From positions 12,385,785-12,449,784 of the forward strand of contig JAJEKV010000038.1 in assembly GCA_021234155.1 (NCBI GenBank): a stretch of 64,000 bases of DNA. The letters run 5' to 3'. The translations under genes were made by a program, and so were the position numbers. The notes beneath the pieces were generated by a model. That model ran no database searches and was not told where the DNA came from. It was given only the letters and a program-made list of their open reading frames with translations. This DNA comes from Isoetes taiwanensis (taxonomy: Eukaryota; Streptophyta; Lycopodiopsida; Isoetales; Isoetaceae). Shown here one piece after another: positions 11,691 through 21,719 of this stretch (positions are counted from its first letter, which is position 1; the number at the start of each line of letters is the position of its first letter).

Positions 11691-12049
11691 TTGGGAGATT
11701 TTGCTGTTAAAATGAAGATGAGGGCATCCTTTTCGAGTCAGAGGCCAGTTTCAAATCTTCTATTCCGGCAAGAAAGCATAATGTTATGGATTATCCAAGG
11801 TAATCGATCAACCCATTTTAGATACGCATATAGATCGTCGTGACATATAGTTTGGATTGTGGAAATAGGAAGCGGCCGGTTGTGAAAAAAACCGTAAATC
11901 AAGGGATAAATTAAAGTAAAAATCGAGGGCTAAGATTGCATTGCGGACTATCACAAAACGCCTTTATTATTATATATAGATATCTGCTCTAACCGGCTTC
12001 ATATTTTGAATTCTCGTGATTCTCGCATTATGCATTCTCGTTAGAATAA

Positions 12050-12240
12050 TATGTAGAAGAAATCGCGCTTGGCGCATTTCTATTTTTGGGTTACGTTTTT
12101 TACTAGGTTAATCCAAAGCGCCAGCGCGTTTTAGTTTGGCTTTTCTATTCCATACGGCTCTTGGCTACAAATCAGCGCCCGGTAGCGTGTGAAATAGATC
12201 CGTGAAAAAAAGCAAAACAGCGCTGGCGGCTTTTGAATTT
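12050..12240. repeat. GCGCCAGCGC motif cluster 1
   Basis: Four G/C-rich motifs stand in A/T-rich DNA: AATCGCGCTTGGCGCATTTC, AAAGCGCCAGCGCGTTTT, a variant near 12171 and AAACAGCGCTGGCGGCTTTT. They occur in both orientations and are similar to clusters at 16255-16520 and 18510-18612. Confidence 0.6.
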
Positions 12241-12999
12241 ATGTATGTTCGTTAATCGTTTTATGGGGAGAGTAATATATCATTTGCTAATTACTTAATT
12301 TCTCTCGTTCTAGTGCCATGGATTTTCCTTATGCATGGACACCAGGCCGATCGTAGTTCCAATACAATTGGATGGTTCTAGTTCAAATACACTTCCCCGG
12401 ACGACAATCAACTCACGGACCCGCACAAGATATTACTTGATTGTGCAGTTCAAAACGTTCAAAGAGTTGGAGAATCCATTAGGCTGATGCATTCATCGGG
12501 GGCCATGGGAACACTTCCATCGTGATCTCTGGACATATCGCTCCTCCTCATGCTCTTAGTAAGGCTCATGCCAACAAATAAGTAATGAGGATTTGATTTA
12601 TAGTATCAAGGATCGATACAACACTGGGTTTGGAGACTCGACATTCGGCAGGGAAGATGAGGATCTTTGTCATATCGTGGTGGTTCGGTGGGACTTTTAC
12701 GGTATTGGGCCCGATGAAGTGGGCCCGTGTGACATATTGTAGAGATAGAAAGAATTGGCATACCTGGCGATTTTTGCGTAAGAAGAAATGTACATATACT
12801 TTTTTTGGAATATGAATACAAATGGGGATAGGTTCAATTTTATGCACGTTTTATACCAATTATATGAATTGTATGAATCTGCACACAAATTTAGGTATAA
12901 AAGCCATAAAAAATCTGTGAAAAAAGATTTCCCGACGGAACAACTATATCGTCTGGCGAAAACAACTATTTCAGCGTCACGAAAAAACCTTCGTGAACC
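12241..12999. other. Decayed coding-like stretch
   Basis: A 50-codon plus-strand frame from the ATG at 12338 (MDTRPIVVPIQLDG, stop near 12488) overlaps another coding-looking frame (LDCAVQNVQRVGESIRLMHS). Further short frames on both strands at 12566-13042 conflict with one another. This looks like part of a broken gene of element 1, without a recognised domain. Confidence 0.3.
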
Positions 13000-13380
13000 G
13001 AAACAGCGCTGTGAAACCAAAATTTTACACCCGCACGCTTAAAACAACGCCAGCGTCTGCGGACTTTTCGCAGACGTGATTCTTCAGCGGTGACGCGAAA
13101 ATCTTCCGGGAATTGTTTTTTGCCGTATTTTTTTGCCATTATTTTTTTTGAACACCGCTGCTTTTCAGGCGCATCGAAATGAACCGGATAGCGTCTGTGA
13201 AAAAATTTACCGGCGTCACGCTATCAACGCTTTCACGTCACGCGAATGTCGGTCGCCCGCCCTTTCACGCCGTGATTCTTTCTATTTTCGCGACGCTGAA
13301 AAAATTTTCGCGCGGCTTTCATCAAGGTTTCGCGACGCCGAAGATTTTTTTTCCGACCGGCCGAGGTATTTATATCGTTA
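13000..13380. repeat. CpG-rich patch with hairpins
   Basis: The patch is dense in GACGC/GCGTC and CGCGAAA motifs. A clear hairpin is CGTCTGCG, then a 7-base loop, then CGCAGACG near 13054-13076. Both overlapping plus-strand frames across 13133-13433 follow from the composition and are not treated as genes. Confidence 0.5.
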
Positions 13381-14376
13381 AATCGTATTTTATTAAAAAA
13401 TACGATTTGTTAACTTTATACGTCAAATTTTAATTTTGTACGTATAGAACCTATCCTCGATACAAACTCTACCGGGCTAATTTTAAACTATACTTTTCTC
13501 GTCATTAGTTTATTATGTTTTTTTATATGCAATGTCGAAAATATTGAATCCTTTTGATGCCCTCCGGCCAAGATGATGAACCCCAAGAAACTACATATTT
13601 TCATTAATGTGTAGTTTCATGGGGTTGATATGATCAACTAAAGAACATCAAAGAATTCAAAATTCACAACATCACGCAGATGTTATGATATATTCATTTT
13701 TTTTTTTTTGAATATCCAAATATACATACCTTTTTCAGACGTTCTTTTGGCCATGCTACAAATGTGCCCACTTTTTCACCTAATTTGTAGACGCTTAACC
13801 GGGATGTCTTCTTGGAAGAGCCTCATCTTCATAATTGCGGTTTATAATAGAAATCTTCTTTGTTTCCAAAGAGGAACACCATGACACATAGAACTTGGAT
13901 TCAGATCTTCAATTTTACACAATCCTACTTTCGGCTCTTCAAGTTTCTTTGTTAAAAGATAGCATTCTTCTCGAATAATCGATAAAGAACCGTAATGCAT
14001 TGTAAAAAAATAGAGGACGAAAAATAGAGAACAAGAGAATGCATTCGAATGGAATCACACTCACCATAGTTAACAGACATCGAATGGGAATTGAAGGCGG
14101 CTCGATCGAATGGATTGAAGGCGTGCTCGATCGATCGAATGGGATTGAGCGAATCTTGATCGATCGGATCTTGGGCGCTCGATAGTCGATTGTTCTTGGC
14201 CTACGATAGTAGGAATGATCTTGGGCGCTCTGATAGTAGGTGGCCGATTAGGTGGTAGTAGATTGCCACATATCGTTTCTTGGAAATTAATAATTAATTG
14301 TTATCTTGAAATTGCACTAAAAGAAAACACAATTTAAATTTGTAAATGAGCGGAATGAGCGCGTTAATTAAGGCGG
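13381..14376. other. Gene-free stretch of element 1
   Basis: A/T-rich to 14040, then short repeats of CGATCGAATGGGATTGA and TCTTGGGCGCTCGATAG (14080-14250). No gene was found. Confidence 0.4.
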
Positions 14377-14383
14377 TATAAAT
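14377..14383 (+). promoter_or_regulatory. Candidate TATA box of the element 1 right module
   Basis: TATAAAT in the context GGCGGTATAAATTTAAAG lies about 110 bp upstream of an ATG at 14495 that opens a short basic frame. All remnants to the right are on the same strand. Confidence 0.3.
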
Positions 14384-14494
14384 TTAAAGGGACGCGAATT
14401 TGAATTTATTTTGTAAATTTTGGCCCTAGATTATGAACGCATACATATAAGTTCAAACCAAAACCCCATCTCATACTATCCGCACTTGCGTTCT

Positions 14495-14620
14495 ATGGCG
14501 TCTAGAGGATCTGCCCATGGGCGAGGCGCGGGTAGAGGTGGGCGACAGCCCAAAGCACAAATCCCAAGCACGGAGGTCTGGAACAAGCGTAAAGCACAAT
14601 CCAACAAGCGCCGTAATTGA
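14495..14620 (+). CDS. Basic Gly/Arg-rich 41-residue N-terminal exon candidate
   Basis: The frame MASRGSAHGRGAGRGGRQPK continues to QSNKRRN and a stop. The start was chosen as the ATG downstream of the TATA-like box; an upstream in-frame ATG at 14420 lies too near that box. The RGG-like composition could bind nucleic acid. It is probably the 5' exon of the plus-strand gene whose remnants follow at 15217 onward. No family is recognised. Confidence 0.3.
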   Translation: MASRGSAHGRGAGRGGRQPKAQIPSTEVWNKRKAQSNKRRN

Positions 14621-15216
14621 TTGATCTTTTTGTTTTGTAATTGATTTGTGTCCTTTTTTTTTGTTAGGTTTTAGGATGTTTTTAGGATGTATTTTTCGGT
14701 ATGCGTGTCTCTCGTATTTTCTACCTTTTTATATTGTTTTACGTGTCATTTCTCACGCTTTTACTACCTTTGTTATAATCTTCTCCATACTCTGTGTTTT
14801 TGTTTTGTATTCTCCATTTTGTATAATGTAGACCGTTTAATTATAGTTTCTTGCAGACTTGTTTGTTTATACTTTTGTTCTCAGATTCTCGATTTTCTTT
14901 TGACAAGTCTTTTTGTAGCCTAGTATGTCTCTTATAAAAGAGAAGTGTCTATAGGGCCCCTCTTAAAACGCGCGCTTTGCTGATTTATAATGTAGAGATG
15001 ATTGTTTTTGGTTGTCTCTCGCTATTTTCCCCGTGTACAATTTATGTTTTTAAAGTAAGGCGTCTATCAAACGCAGCTTCTACGATTTCATTACTCACAT
15101 GATTGTAACTTTAGGATCTTCTAAAATTGTGAAAAGAAAAGCAAAGCCTGCATAGGTCCGTGGACATCCGCCGGTAAAAAACCAAGAACAGATGAAGATG
15201 TATCGGTCTGGCGTTG

Positions 15217-16186
15217 ATTTGGCACACGCTAGACCATTGACGATACGACGGAATAATGAAGGCTCGTAGAGCCTCCATGTCCGTAAGAAGATCTACCGAG
15301 GGCTCGAATGGTATGTGGAGATCTTCAAGACTAGCGGAAAAGACAGATCTGATTTTCATGTCTAGAGTTAAGGAAACAGATCAAATGAAGAAACAAGGTA
15401 TTCTCGATCACATGCGAAGAACAGACGATTTTACCGTCCGTGATTATTTGAAGCCGGTCAAAAAAAAAAAAAGTATTGAAGAAGTTAAATTATCGCAGTA
15501 GCGCCGCCTTTAAAGAGACCGCCTAAGAACGGATGAGGCCGCAGATAACCTCTTCTAAATTTGGTTGGTCGTGGTGATCTATTGACACCAAAAACAATAT
15601 GTGAAGGTCTCACCGTGGAGGAGAGCAATCAAGATAAGGTCAGCCTAGTCCAGACTCTACAAGCTTTAAAAGAGAAGGAAGATGCAAGTTCTAGAGCCAG
15701 GGAAACACCAGACGTTCTAGGCATTACAGATATGACTAGTGATGATGACAAGGCGAGACAGTTAGAGGCCATGAGCAAACTCAAGAAATATGCTGACAAG
15801 TATCCACTGGGCCTTAGCTTCACGATCCTATCCATGTCGATGTGCTTTTCGTGTCCAAAGGCTATGTTTGTCGCCAGAAGATACGACAAAAGACGCAATG
15901 GAAATAGTCAACAAAGATGATAGAAAACCCAGACGTGGTGCCAATGCCTACAGATGTGGTGCCTTTTGATATGAAGACGAAGAAGGTGTTGATATGGAAT
16001 AAACTTGAAGATTTAATTGGCAACCTCGATATTCACTTCATGATAATAGATGGCCAGCATTCAGTGGAGGCGCAGAAGGTTTTGATCAGTCAAGCACAAA
16101 AAACTGGAAATCAGTTATTCTATAGACTGTATTCAGTCAGAAATTGCCGGTTCCTCAGTGGCTCAACAAATGTAGCCAGTAATTAG
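15217..16186 (+). pseudogene. Broken gene with ParB/DGQHR-like motif
   Basis: Successive plus-strand frames (15256-15501, 15561-15920, 15917-16186) shift between phases but read as one degraded protein. An N-terminal basic part (SVRRSTEGSNGMWRSSRLAE) is followed by a charged helical part (LVQTLQALKEKEDA) and then, around 16035-16075, FMIIDGQHSVEAQKVL. 'DGQHxxxA' preceded by a hydrophobic strand is the active-site signature of ParB/sulfiredoxin-like and DGQHR domains, which bind nucleotides or DNA. The function here is unknown. Such proteins in transposons could assist DNA handling, which is inference. At least two frameshifts and stops make this copy inactive. Confidence 0.45.
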
Positions 16187-16254
16187 CCAATATCGGCCAT
16201 GAATGACATGGGAAAGACATTCCTATACAAAAGTATTTTATTTTCCCACATACA

Positions 16255-16520
16255 AGTTTAATAAGGCCAGCGTTGCTTAATCACGATTTGAGCAAGAAAC
16301 GCTACCGCGCGATTTCTTCATATGGCATACATGAAGAGATCGCGCCAGGCGCGCTTTTTTAAATACATGATTAGCGAAAACGCCTGGCGCTGCTTTATGT
16401 TGTTATTTGTGTGGACGGATTTATAAGAAACGCCACCGCGCGAATTTTCATTGTGAAGAAATCGCGCCAGCGCGTTTCTTTGTAAATCCGTGGTTAGCGC
16501 TACCGCCTATTTTGTTTTAT
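16255..16520. repeat. GCGCCAGCGC motif cluster 2
   Basis: At least seven motifs alternate in orientation: AAACGCTACCGCGCGATTTC, GATCGCGCCAGGCGCGCTTT, AAAACGCCTGGCGCTGC, AAACGCCACCGCGCGAA, AAATCGCGCCAGCGCGTTTC and a final GTTAGCGCTACCGCC. Neighbouring copies pair as imperfect hairpins, for example GCGATTTCTTCAT with ATGAAGAGATCGC. Confidence 0.65.
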
Positions 16521-16545
16521 CTAACGCCCATATTTTGCAGTCCGT

Positions 16546-16899
16546 ATGTGGAGCAAAGCTTGTGGCACGCCAGAACCAATGGATGGAATATGGAAAACCA
16601 ATGCCGACTCGCATAAGGGCAATCTAAGAGTGCCAATTCAAATTACTAGAAAGGACACCGTACAAACCATAATACAGACAAGACCAAGGGCACTAGATCA
16701 AAGAAGAAAAAAGGGGATGCACAAGCCGGCACGAAGAGCAAATGGTGCCAAAGGATGCCCGCAAGATTGTTTTTTTTCTTCCACCGTGTATGGGAAAAGT
16801 CAACTAATTTTGGGACGCCTTATTCGAAAAGAAGTTGCCGATTCAGATGGCAGGTTTCTCCCGCAAGATACGCCTATTTTTTATATACATATCACGTAA
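16546..16899 (+). pseudogene. 117-codon frame downstream of ParB-like remnant
   Basis: A continuous basic frame (KACGTPEPMDGIWKTNADSH, later RALDQRRKKGMHKPARRANG) ends at 16899. It lies on the same strand as, and downstream of, the DGQH-containing remnant, separated by the G/C motif cluster. It may be a later part of the same gene. No domain is recognised. Confidence 0.3.
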
Positions 16900-17039
16900 A
16901 TGAGAAAGGCACAAGGATTGGATGATGCAGAATTAATCTGCTTTTAGATAGTTGCATCGTAAAAGGAAGTTATCTACAAGAAAACGTCGCAAAGAAAGCA
17001 CTTGACATCTTCAAGATGCATGCTAATCGATAAAAATAT

Positions 17040-18310
17040 GAAAGTCCCGAAAAAAGTTGTATGGAAGAACCGCAATGGCTCTCGTGAGACATGATGTTAT
17101 CGAGATAGGCTTAATGCAAAAGTACAACGATCTAATGATGACATTAAGAAATATGTATTTTGGTCAAAAGATTTTGTGAAGCAAAGAAAGGCTAAGAATG
17201 TGGCAACTCTTAAGGGGATTCACACGAAAGTTAAGGCTCGACCTAAAAAGAAAAGTTGCTTTGGTGAAGAAGGCTAAAGAGAGGACTCGCCTTTTTCTAT
17301 AAGGTGTCCATCGGTTATAAGTGTGCCGTGCCAGAGGTGGGTGAAGGGCCAACCGACATCACTCTATTTGTTCTTGATAGCCGTGGGCACGAGATGGACA
17401 CAAGATGATTACAAAGCACCTTCTTCAACACATGCAAAGTGGTTTGACGACCGAGATGCATTATACTATCGTGACGCTTGCCACTCCGACATGTCCCACG
17501 ATATGCACTAGCCGCAAATGATGTCGAATGCATTAACGTGATGAGGCAAGCAAGAATGATAGATGAGAACAAAGATAGTGAGTTTAGTACCAAAGTAAGA
17601 TCTCACATGTGCTAGTCCTTATGATAGCCATTATGAATGATAAAGAATATGAAAGACTCAAGGGAAACTAGAAGGTGAGAAGATTGCTTGGCGTGCTATC
17701 GGCTAGATGAACCCCTATTGAAAAATATTTTTATGTCGAATCCAATGTCAAGACAAAGGGAAGGAGACTGGCAGATGTGGATGTGGACTTTGAAGAGGAC
17801 TAAGAGGAAGAGGAAGAAGAAAATCGGGTCCCTCGCCCTAATTCACCAATCAAGTATGAGCTACTTGACAAGTATAAGGAGGCTGAATAAGCAATGCGGG
17901 TTTTCTTTGGCCCTTTTCGAAGTTTTCTCTCGATTGAAGCCTTCGCCCTTTAGAGTCTACGGTTGGGAGTTTCATGTTGGAGGTTATGTGTCAGCGGAAG
18001 CTCAAGCTAGCTAGGAAATGCCAAAGTGTGGTCTCCGATGGTCAAGCCAAGGACTTCCTTTGATATTTTTTCGAGAAAGTGCCAGAGGTGGCACCTAGGG
18101 TCCCTGGTAGTGCAAAAAATAAAGCTTCCACTTAAGTCCGAATTACCTCCGATCCGGGTCACAGAGCTGGAAGAAATGAGAAAGCATCTAGAGGGCATAA
18201 AGAAGAATATCGACAAGCAAAGCAGCATTTTAACTATAAGCGGCAGAGCGCAAGCTTTTATCATTCCAATCACATTGAAAATCCGACCGAAGTGGATGTA
18301 GGTAACGCAA
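17040..18310 (+). pseudogene. Decayed C-terminal part of the right-module gene
   Basis: Coding-like stretches change frame repeatedly: KKYVFWSKDFVKQRKAKNVA near 17140-17200, VLMIAIMNDKEYERL near 17615, an acidic block rich in Asp/Glu near 17770-17830 followed by PRPNSPIKYELLDKYKEAE, then KVPEVAPRVPGSAKNKA near 18075-18125 and NPTEVDVGNAN near 18280. The direction agrees with 15217-16899. The gene is badly mutated and the family is unknown. Confidence 0.35.
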
Positions 18311-19064
18311 ACTAAGAAGACAAAACCTAGATGATAATAAAGGGATTCGAAAAGCTCGATTCAAAGTTAGCATAAAGAGTAATGAAGTATCAACCATAGT
18401 TCAAACACTAAGTGATGTGGTCGACACTTCCGCGTAATCAAGATACCGAGAGTAAGCTCATCATTGCGGATGTTGAACAGAACCGTAAAGGTATGTTAAT
18501 CAAAGAACGAAAATCGCCAGCGCCGATTTCAATTCTTTCAAACAGACTGAAAATCGCGCCAGCGCCGATTTCAATTATTCAACGGATTGAAAATCGCCAA
18601 AGCGATTTCAATTTTCTTTTTCCCTTGTCTCACAAAGTGTGCTTTATTATTGCACCTAATCCAGCTTTCTCCAAAATTCCGTGTTCGATTGGAATGGAGT
18701 GCTCGCAAAAACGCTACCTAAAGCACAATTCCTTTTATCGTGGTATGCACGTAAAACTATTTGAGACATATATCTTAAATGGGTATATCCCTGCCAGATC
18801 CGAAGGAGATGTTAGACCAAGCTTTTACTTTATTTCACAGCAATTTGGTCGCCGATGGAGAATAGAAATATATGAGTGAAGTTTTTGAGAGTAGTTCCGA
18901 AAGTTACATAGAGATTGGGCATCTGTTTGGGATCGAGCAAATGTAAGTCATTCAATAACCCAAGGATCCTACAGTAAAAAAATATTTGTGAAATGCTTGA
19001 GCGACATGATGGATGACTTCATGCCAGTGAAAAGGAAGACATCATTATAGTTGATGATGACGCT
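18311..19064. repeat. GCGCCAGCGC motif cluster 3 and flanks
   Basis: At 18510-18612 three tandem copies of about 40 bp contain AAAATCGCCAGCGCCGATTT and a variant AAAATCGCCAAAGCGATTTC, separated by CAATT. The 155-codon frame at 18412-18879 is interrupted in sense by these repeats and is not supported as a gene. Confidence 0.5.
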
Positions 19065-19259
19065 TTGAAGTGTTGCTTCAATCATCCACGATCACTAAAT
19101 CCACCATCCTATCATCCTCAAGATTTTGACAAAGATGACTTCTCCTCGCTTCGCTTTGTCAAGATCTTGCCGCGAAATAGCTCTGAAAAAACGATTCGAA
19201 GAGATACAAACACTATACCACGCAACTTAATCCCGGACGGGGAAATTGAGGGGACCTAG
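19065..19259 (+). pseudogene. Short coding-like remnant near right end of element 1
   Basis: A 64-codon frame contains NPPSYHPQDFDKDDFSSLRF and ends NLIPDGEIEGT. It could be the 3' end of the right-module gene. No known domain. Confidence 0.25.
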
Positions 19260-19283
19260 AGAAGATCGTTTCTAGAAAAGGAA

Positions 19284-19289
<6 letters not shown>

Positions 19290-19356
<67 letters not shown>
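19290..19356. repeat. (TA)n microsatellite, 67 bp
   Basis: Uninterrupted alternating A and T inside element 1, close to its right end. Confidence 0.95.
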
Positions 19357-19360
<4 letters not shown>

Positions 19361-20206
19361 ACTGAGGAAATACACTTTCCAAAAGTTTTGAATATGAAAT
19401 ATACTTTACACCAACCTCTTTTTGAATATATATTGTGTTCTTATATCAGCATTATTGGTTAAAATGCGTATTGTTCTTTTATATTATGTGTATGGTTTGC
19501 TATACTTGCAATAATTTGTATGTATATACCGCCAATAATTTAGGTGTCTATAAAATACGTATGCATGAAATTGGCAAACCATCGGCCCCGCTTCGCCTTT
19601 GCTGTTATTATGGCACATTCTATTACCGCCGGATGAACCATGCGGACCTCTGAAAAGTGCCGCGAGAGCAGAAATAGAACTTCGGGGATGGGCTTGATGT
19701 CGCTATGAATCGATGCGCTTCTATCCTGACCCTTTGATGTTGTAATCCATCTTATATGGAATCCGAGCATGGTTTGTTCATGATCGCGGGGATCTCAAAG
19801 ACACCGCTGCTTTAATGTCGACGATGATTCGGATTAGTTTTTAAAGTTTATGTTCCACTATAATACGTTATTTATCGCGAATAAAATCGCCACGACGCGA
19901 TTTGACCCCTTGAAAATCTCTGTTTTGTAGCAACTTGCTTTGCTGTTATTTATAAGTAAAACACTACAATTTCAATGTTTAGATTTCGTTGTCGCTTCGG
20001 TGATTTATTTAATTAATAAGCAATTTCCTACTTTTATATTGCCAACATTCTTTTCATAATATGGGTCATTTGCAACCGAATATTTGGATGCCTTTGCATT
20101 TCAACATAAAATGCATCTTCCTAGCCCGAAAATGAACTCAGTGCAAAAGTGTGGTTAATTCAATATAATGGTCAATAAAAGGCTTATACGGCGCGATTTT
20201 GGAATA
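19357..20206. other. Right subterminal region of element 1
   Basis: A/T-rich and gene-free, with scattered G/C motifs near the end (AAAATCGCCACGACGCGATT at about 19887 and GGCGCGATTTTGG at about 20190). These resemble the internal clusters and may be subterminal protein-binding repeats. Confidence 0.4.
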
Positions 20207-20237
20207 GACATAATCCCAATTTAATTGAATGATGGTT
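20207..20237 (-). repeat. Right terminal inverted repeat of element 1 (31 bp)
   Basis: Reverse complement begins AACCATCATTCAATTAAATT. It pairs with 1888-1918 with one mismatch and is followed by the duplicated ATGA at 20238-20241. Confidence 0.9.
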
Positions 20238-21355
20238 ATGATAGTTTGACTCCACGATTGCATTCAAAGGTCCGAGTTACTTTAGGAATGTCTGAAGAGT
20301 AGACGTATGATCAAACGTCTAGATTCTCGAGTACATACTATATATATACTAGCGCACTGGCAAGGAGTGCGTTGAGCAGAAGGTTGACTAGTTTCCCATA
20401 GCAAGACGAGTTTGGCTCTATTGGTCATAAGAATTGGTCTCTAGGGTAAATTAATTGCTCTGGACTCATGCGCGAAGTCAAAACTGTGTTTTGAACTCAT
20501 TAGCATGGCCGAATTGGAGGAACACGCCATTTTCCCAGCATGCCTTTATGCGAAAAGGCTGAAATTTGGGGGTTGGCACATCTGCACGACGGTGTTCATT
20601 TTTTCGTTTTAGTGACATTTCATGGGCCATTGGCAACCATTTGAAAGGTAGGATTAGCAGATGGAACAATTTTGGTGCCCTGACACTTAAACCCTACGAA
20701 ATCTGTAGGGTTTAGGTTTTGGCAGCCTTCCCTGCTTCTGAAGTGGCCAAGAGCTTGCATGCAGGGTTTCTTCGAGGGACCAAAGAGAGAATAGAAAAGA
20801 GAGAACAAAAAAAACCCTCCCTAGACACCGGTTCCAAACTTGCGTCATCGCGATGGCTCATAACAAGTTGGACATTGTGTGACCGGGCATGCCAGAAGGT
20901 ACAACATGATAGTTTGACTCCGTGATTGCATTCAGAAGGTTCAGAATTACTCTAGTACACATGTCTGAGGAGTAGACGATCGATCTTATGCCTAGATTGC
21001 CATGTATATACTATATCTAGACTAGCGCATTGGCAAGGAGTGCATTGAGCGGAAGGTCGATTAGTTTCCCATAGCAAGACAAGTTTGGCTCTAATGGTCG
21101 TAATAATTGGTTCCTAGGGTAAATTAGATGTTCTAGACTCACATACAAAGTCAAAACCGCATTCTTAACTCACTGACCGAATTGGAGGAAGATGTCATTT
21201 CTCCCTCATGCCCCTATGATGAAAAGGGAAAATTTTGGGGGTTGGCACATCTGCACATTGGATGTCCACTTTTTCTTTTCAGTGACGTATCATGGGACAT
21301 GGGCAACCATTCAAATGGTGGGATTAGCAGATGGAACAATTTTGGTACCCCAATA
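20238..21355. repeat. Satellite array, end of unit 2, unit 3, start of unit 4
   Basis: The monomer resumes at ATGATAGTTTGACTCC and shows one complete 670-bp unit between AGTGAC at 20611 and AGTGAC at 21281. It is then cut at 21355 by element 2. The small frames near 20620-20925 and 21182-21436 duplicate those in unit 1 and are repeat-derived. Confidence 0.85.
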
Positions 21356-21719
21356 GGGTGTAAATTCTATACTGGTGTACAAAAAGCACTGTCCGGACAT
21401 GTGCTTTATGTGCTGAAAGGCTTAGTACCTCCTTAGTCGTGTGACATCCAACCGAATTAAAACAGAATTGGCATGCACCAAGAATAGTATATGCAATTCG
21501 GAATGGGGATCATTGACTAGGATCTCCAAAGACGGGGAACTCGTTGGCGGGGAGGATGGTTGGAGTTTCCTTTAGTGGTTGGCGGAGAAATCAGAATCGA
21601 ATTGCAATTAGAGAATTGCGATACCAATTCATACAATTCGAACAAATTTTGCATTGTTTCAATTGAATTTTCAATTTGGAATTGTAATTCGAGTCGTGAA
21701 ATCTGTCTCGTGAATTTCA

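Larger units (their letters stand above)
6623..11980 (-). mobile_element. Non-autonomous Helitron E, 5.36 kb, inside element 1
   Basis: On the minus strand the element starts TCTATATATAATAATAAAGG (11980 downward) and ends with a hairpin followed by CTAG at 6623. It is flanked by A (6622) and T (11981), the expected Helitron A/T insertion site. No Rep or helicase motif is visible, so it depends on another element. It carries a captured S1-domain gene fragment with splice sites (10368-10975) and a family of internal repeats (6940-7375). Because it lies inside element 1, it inserted later. Confidence 0.75.
1888..20237. mobile_element. Giant TIR transposon, 18.35 kb, 4-bp target duplication (element 1)
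   Basis: The satellite monomer is split between 1887 and 20238. Both ends carry a 31-bp terminal inverted repeat starting AACCAT, with one mismatch. The 4 bases ATGA occur on both sides (1884-1887 and 20238-20241) but once in uninterrupted monomers at 677 and 20906. The interior has a left module of minus-strand transposase-like fragments, a Helitron inserted at 6623-11980, and a right module of plus-strand fragments including a ParB-like DGQH motif. All genes are broken, so this copy is not autonomous now. Without the Helitron it is about 13 kb. The superfamily is undetermined: the 4-bp duplication excludes typical hAT (8), Mutator (9) and CACTA (3). Confidence 0.85.

Noticed and set aside
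18412-18879. 155-codon frame in element 1
   Set aside because: It runs through three tandem G/C-motif repeats, which produce a repetitive peptide, and shows no domain.
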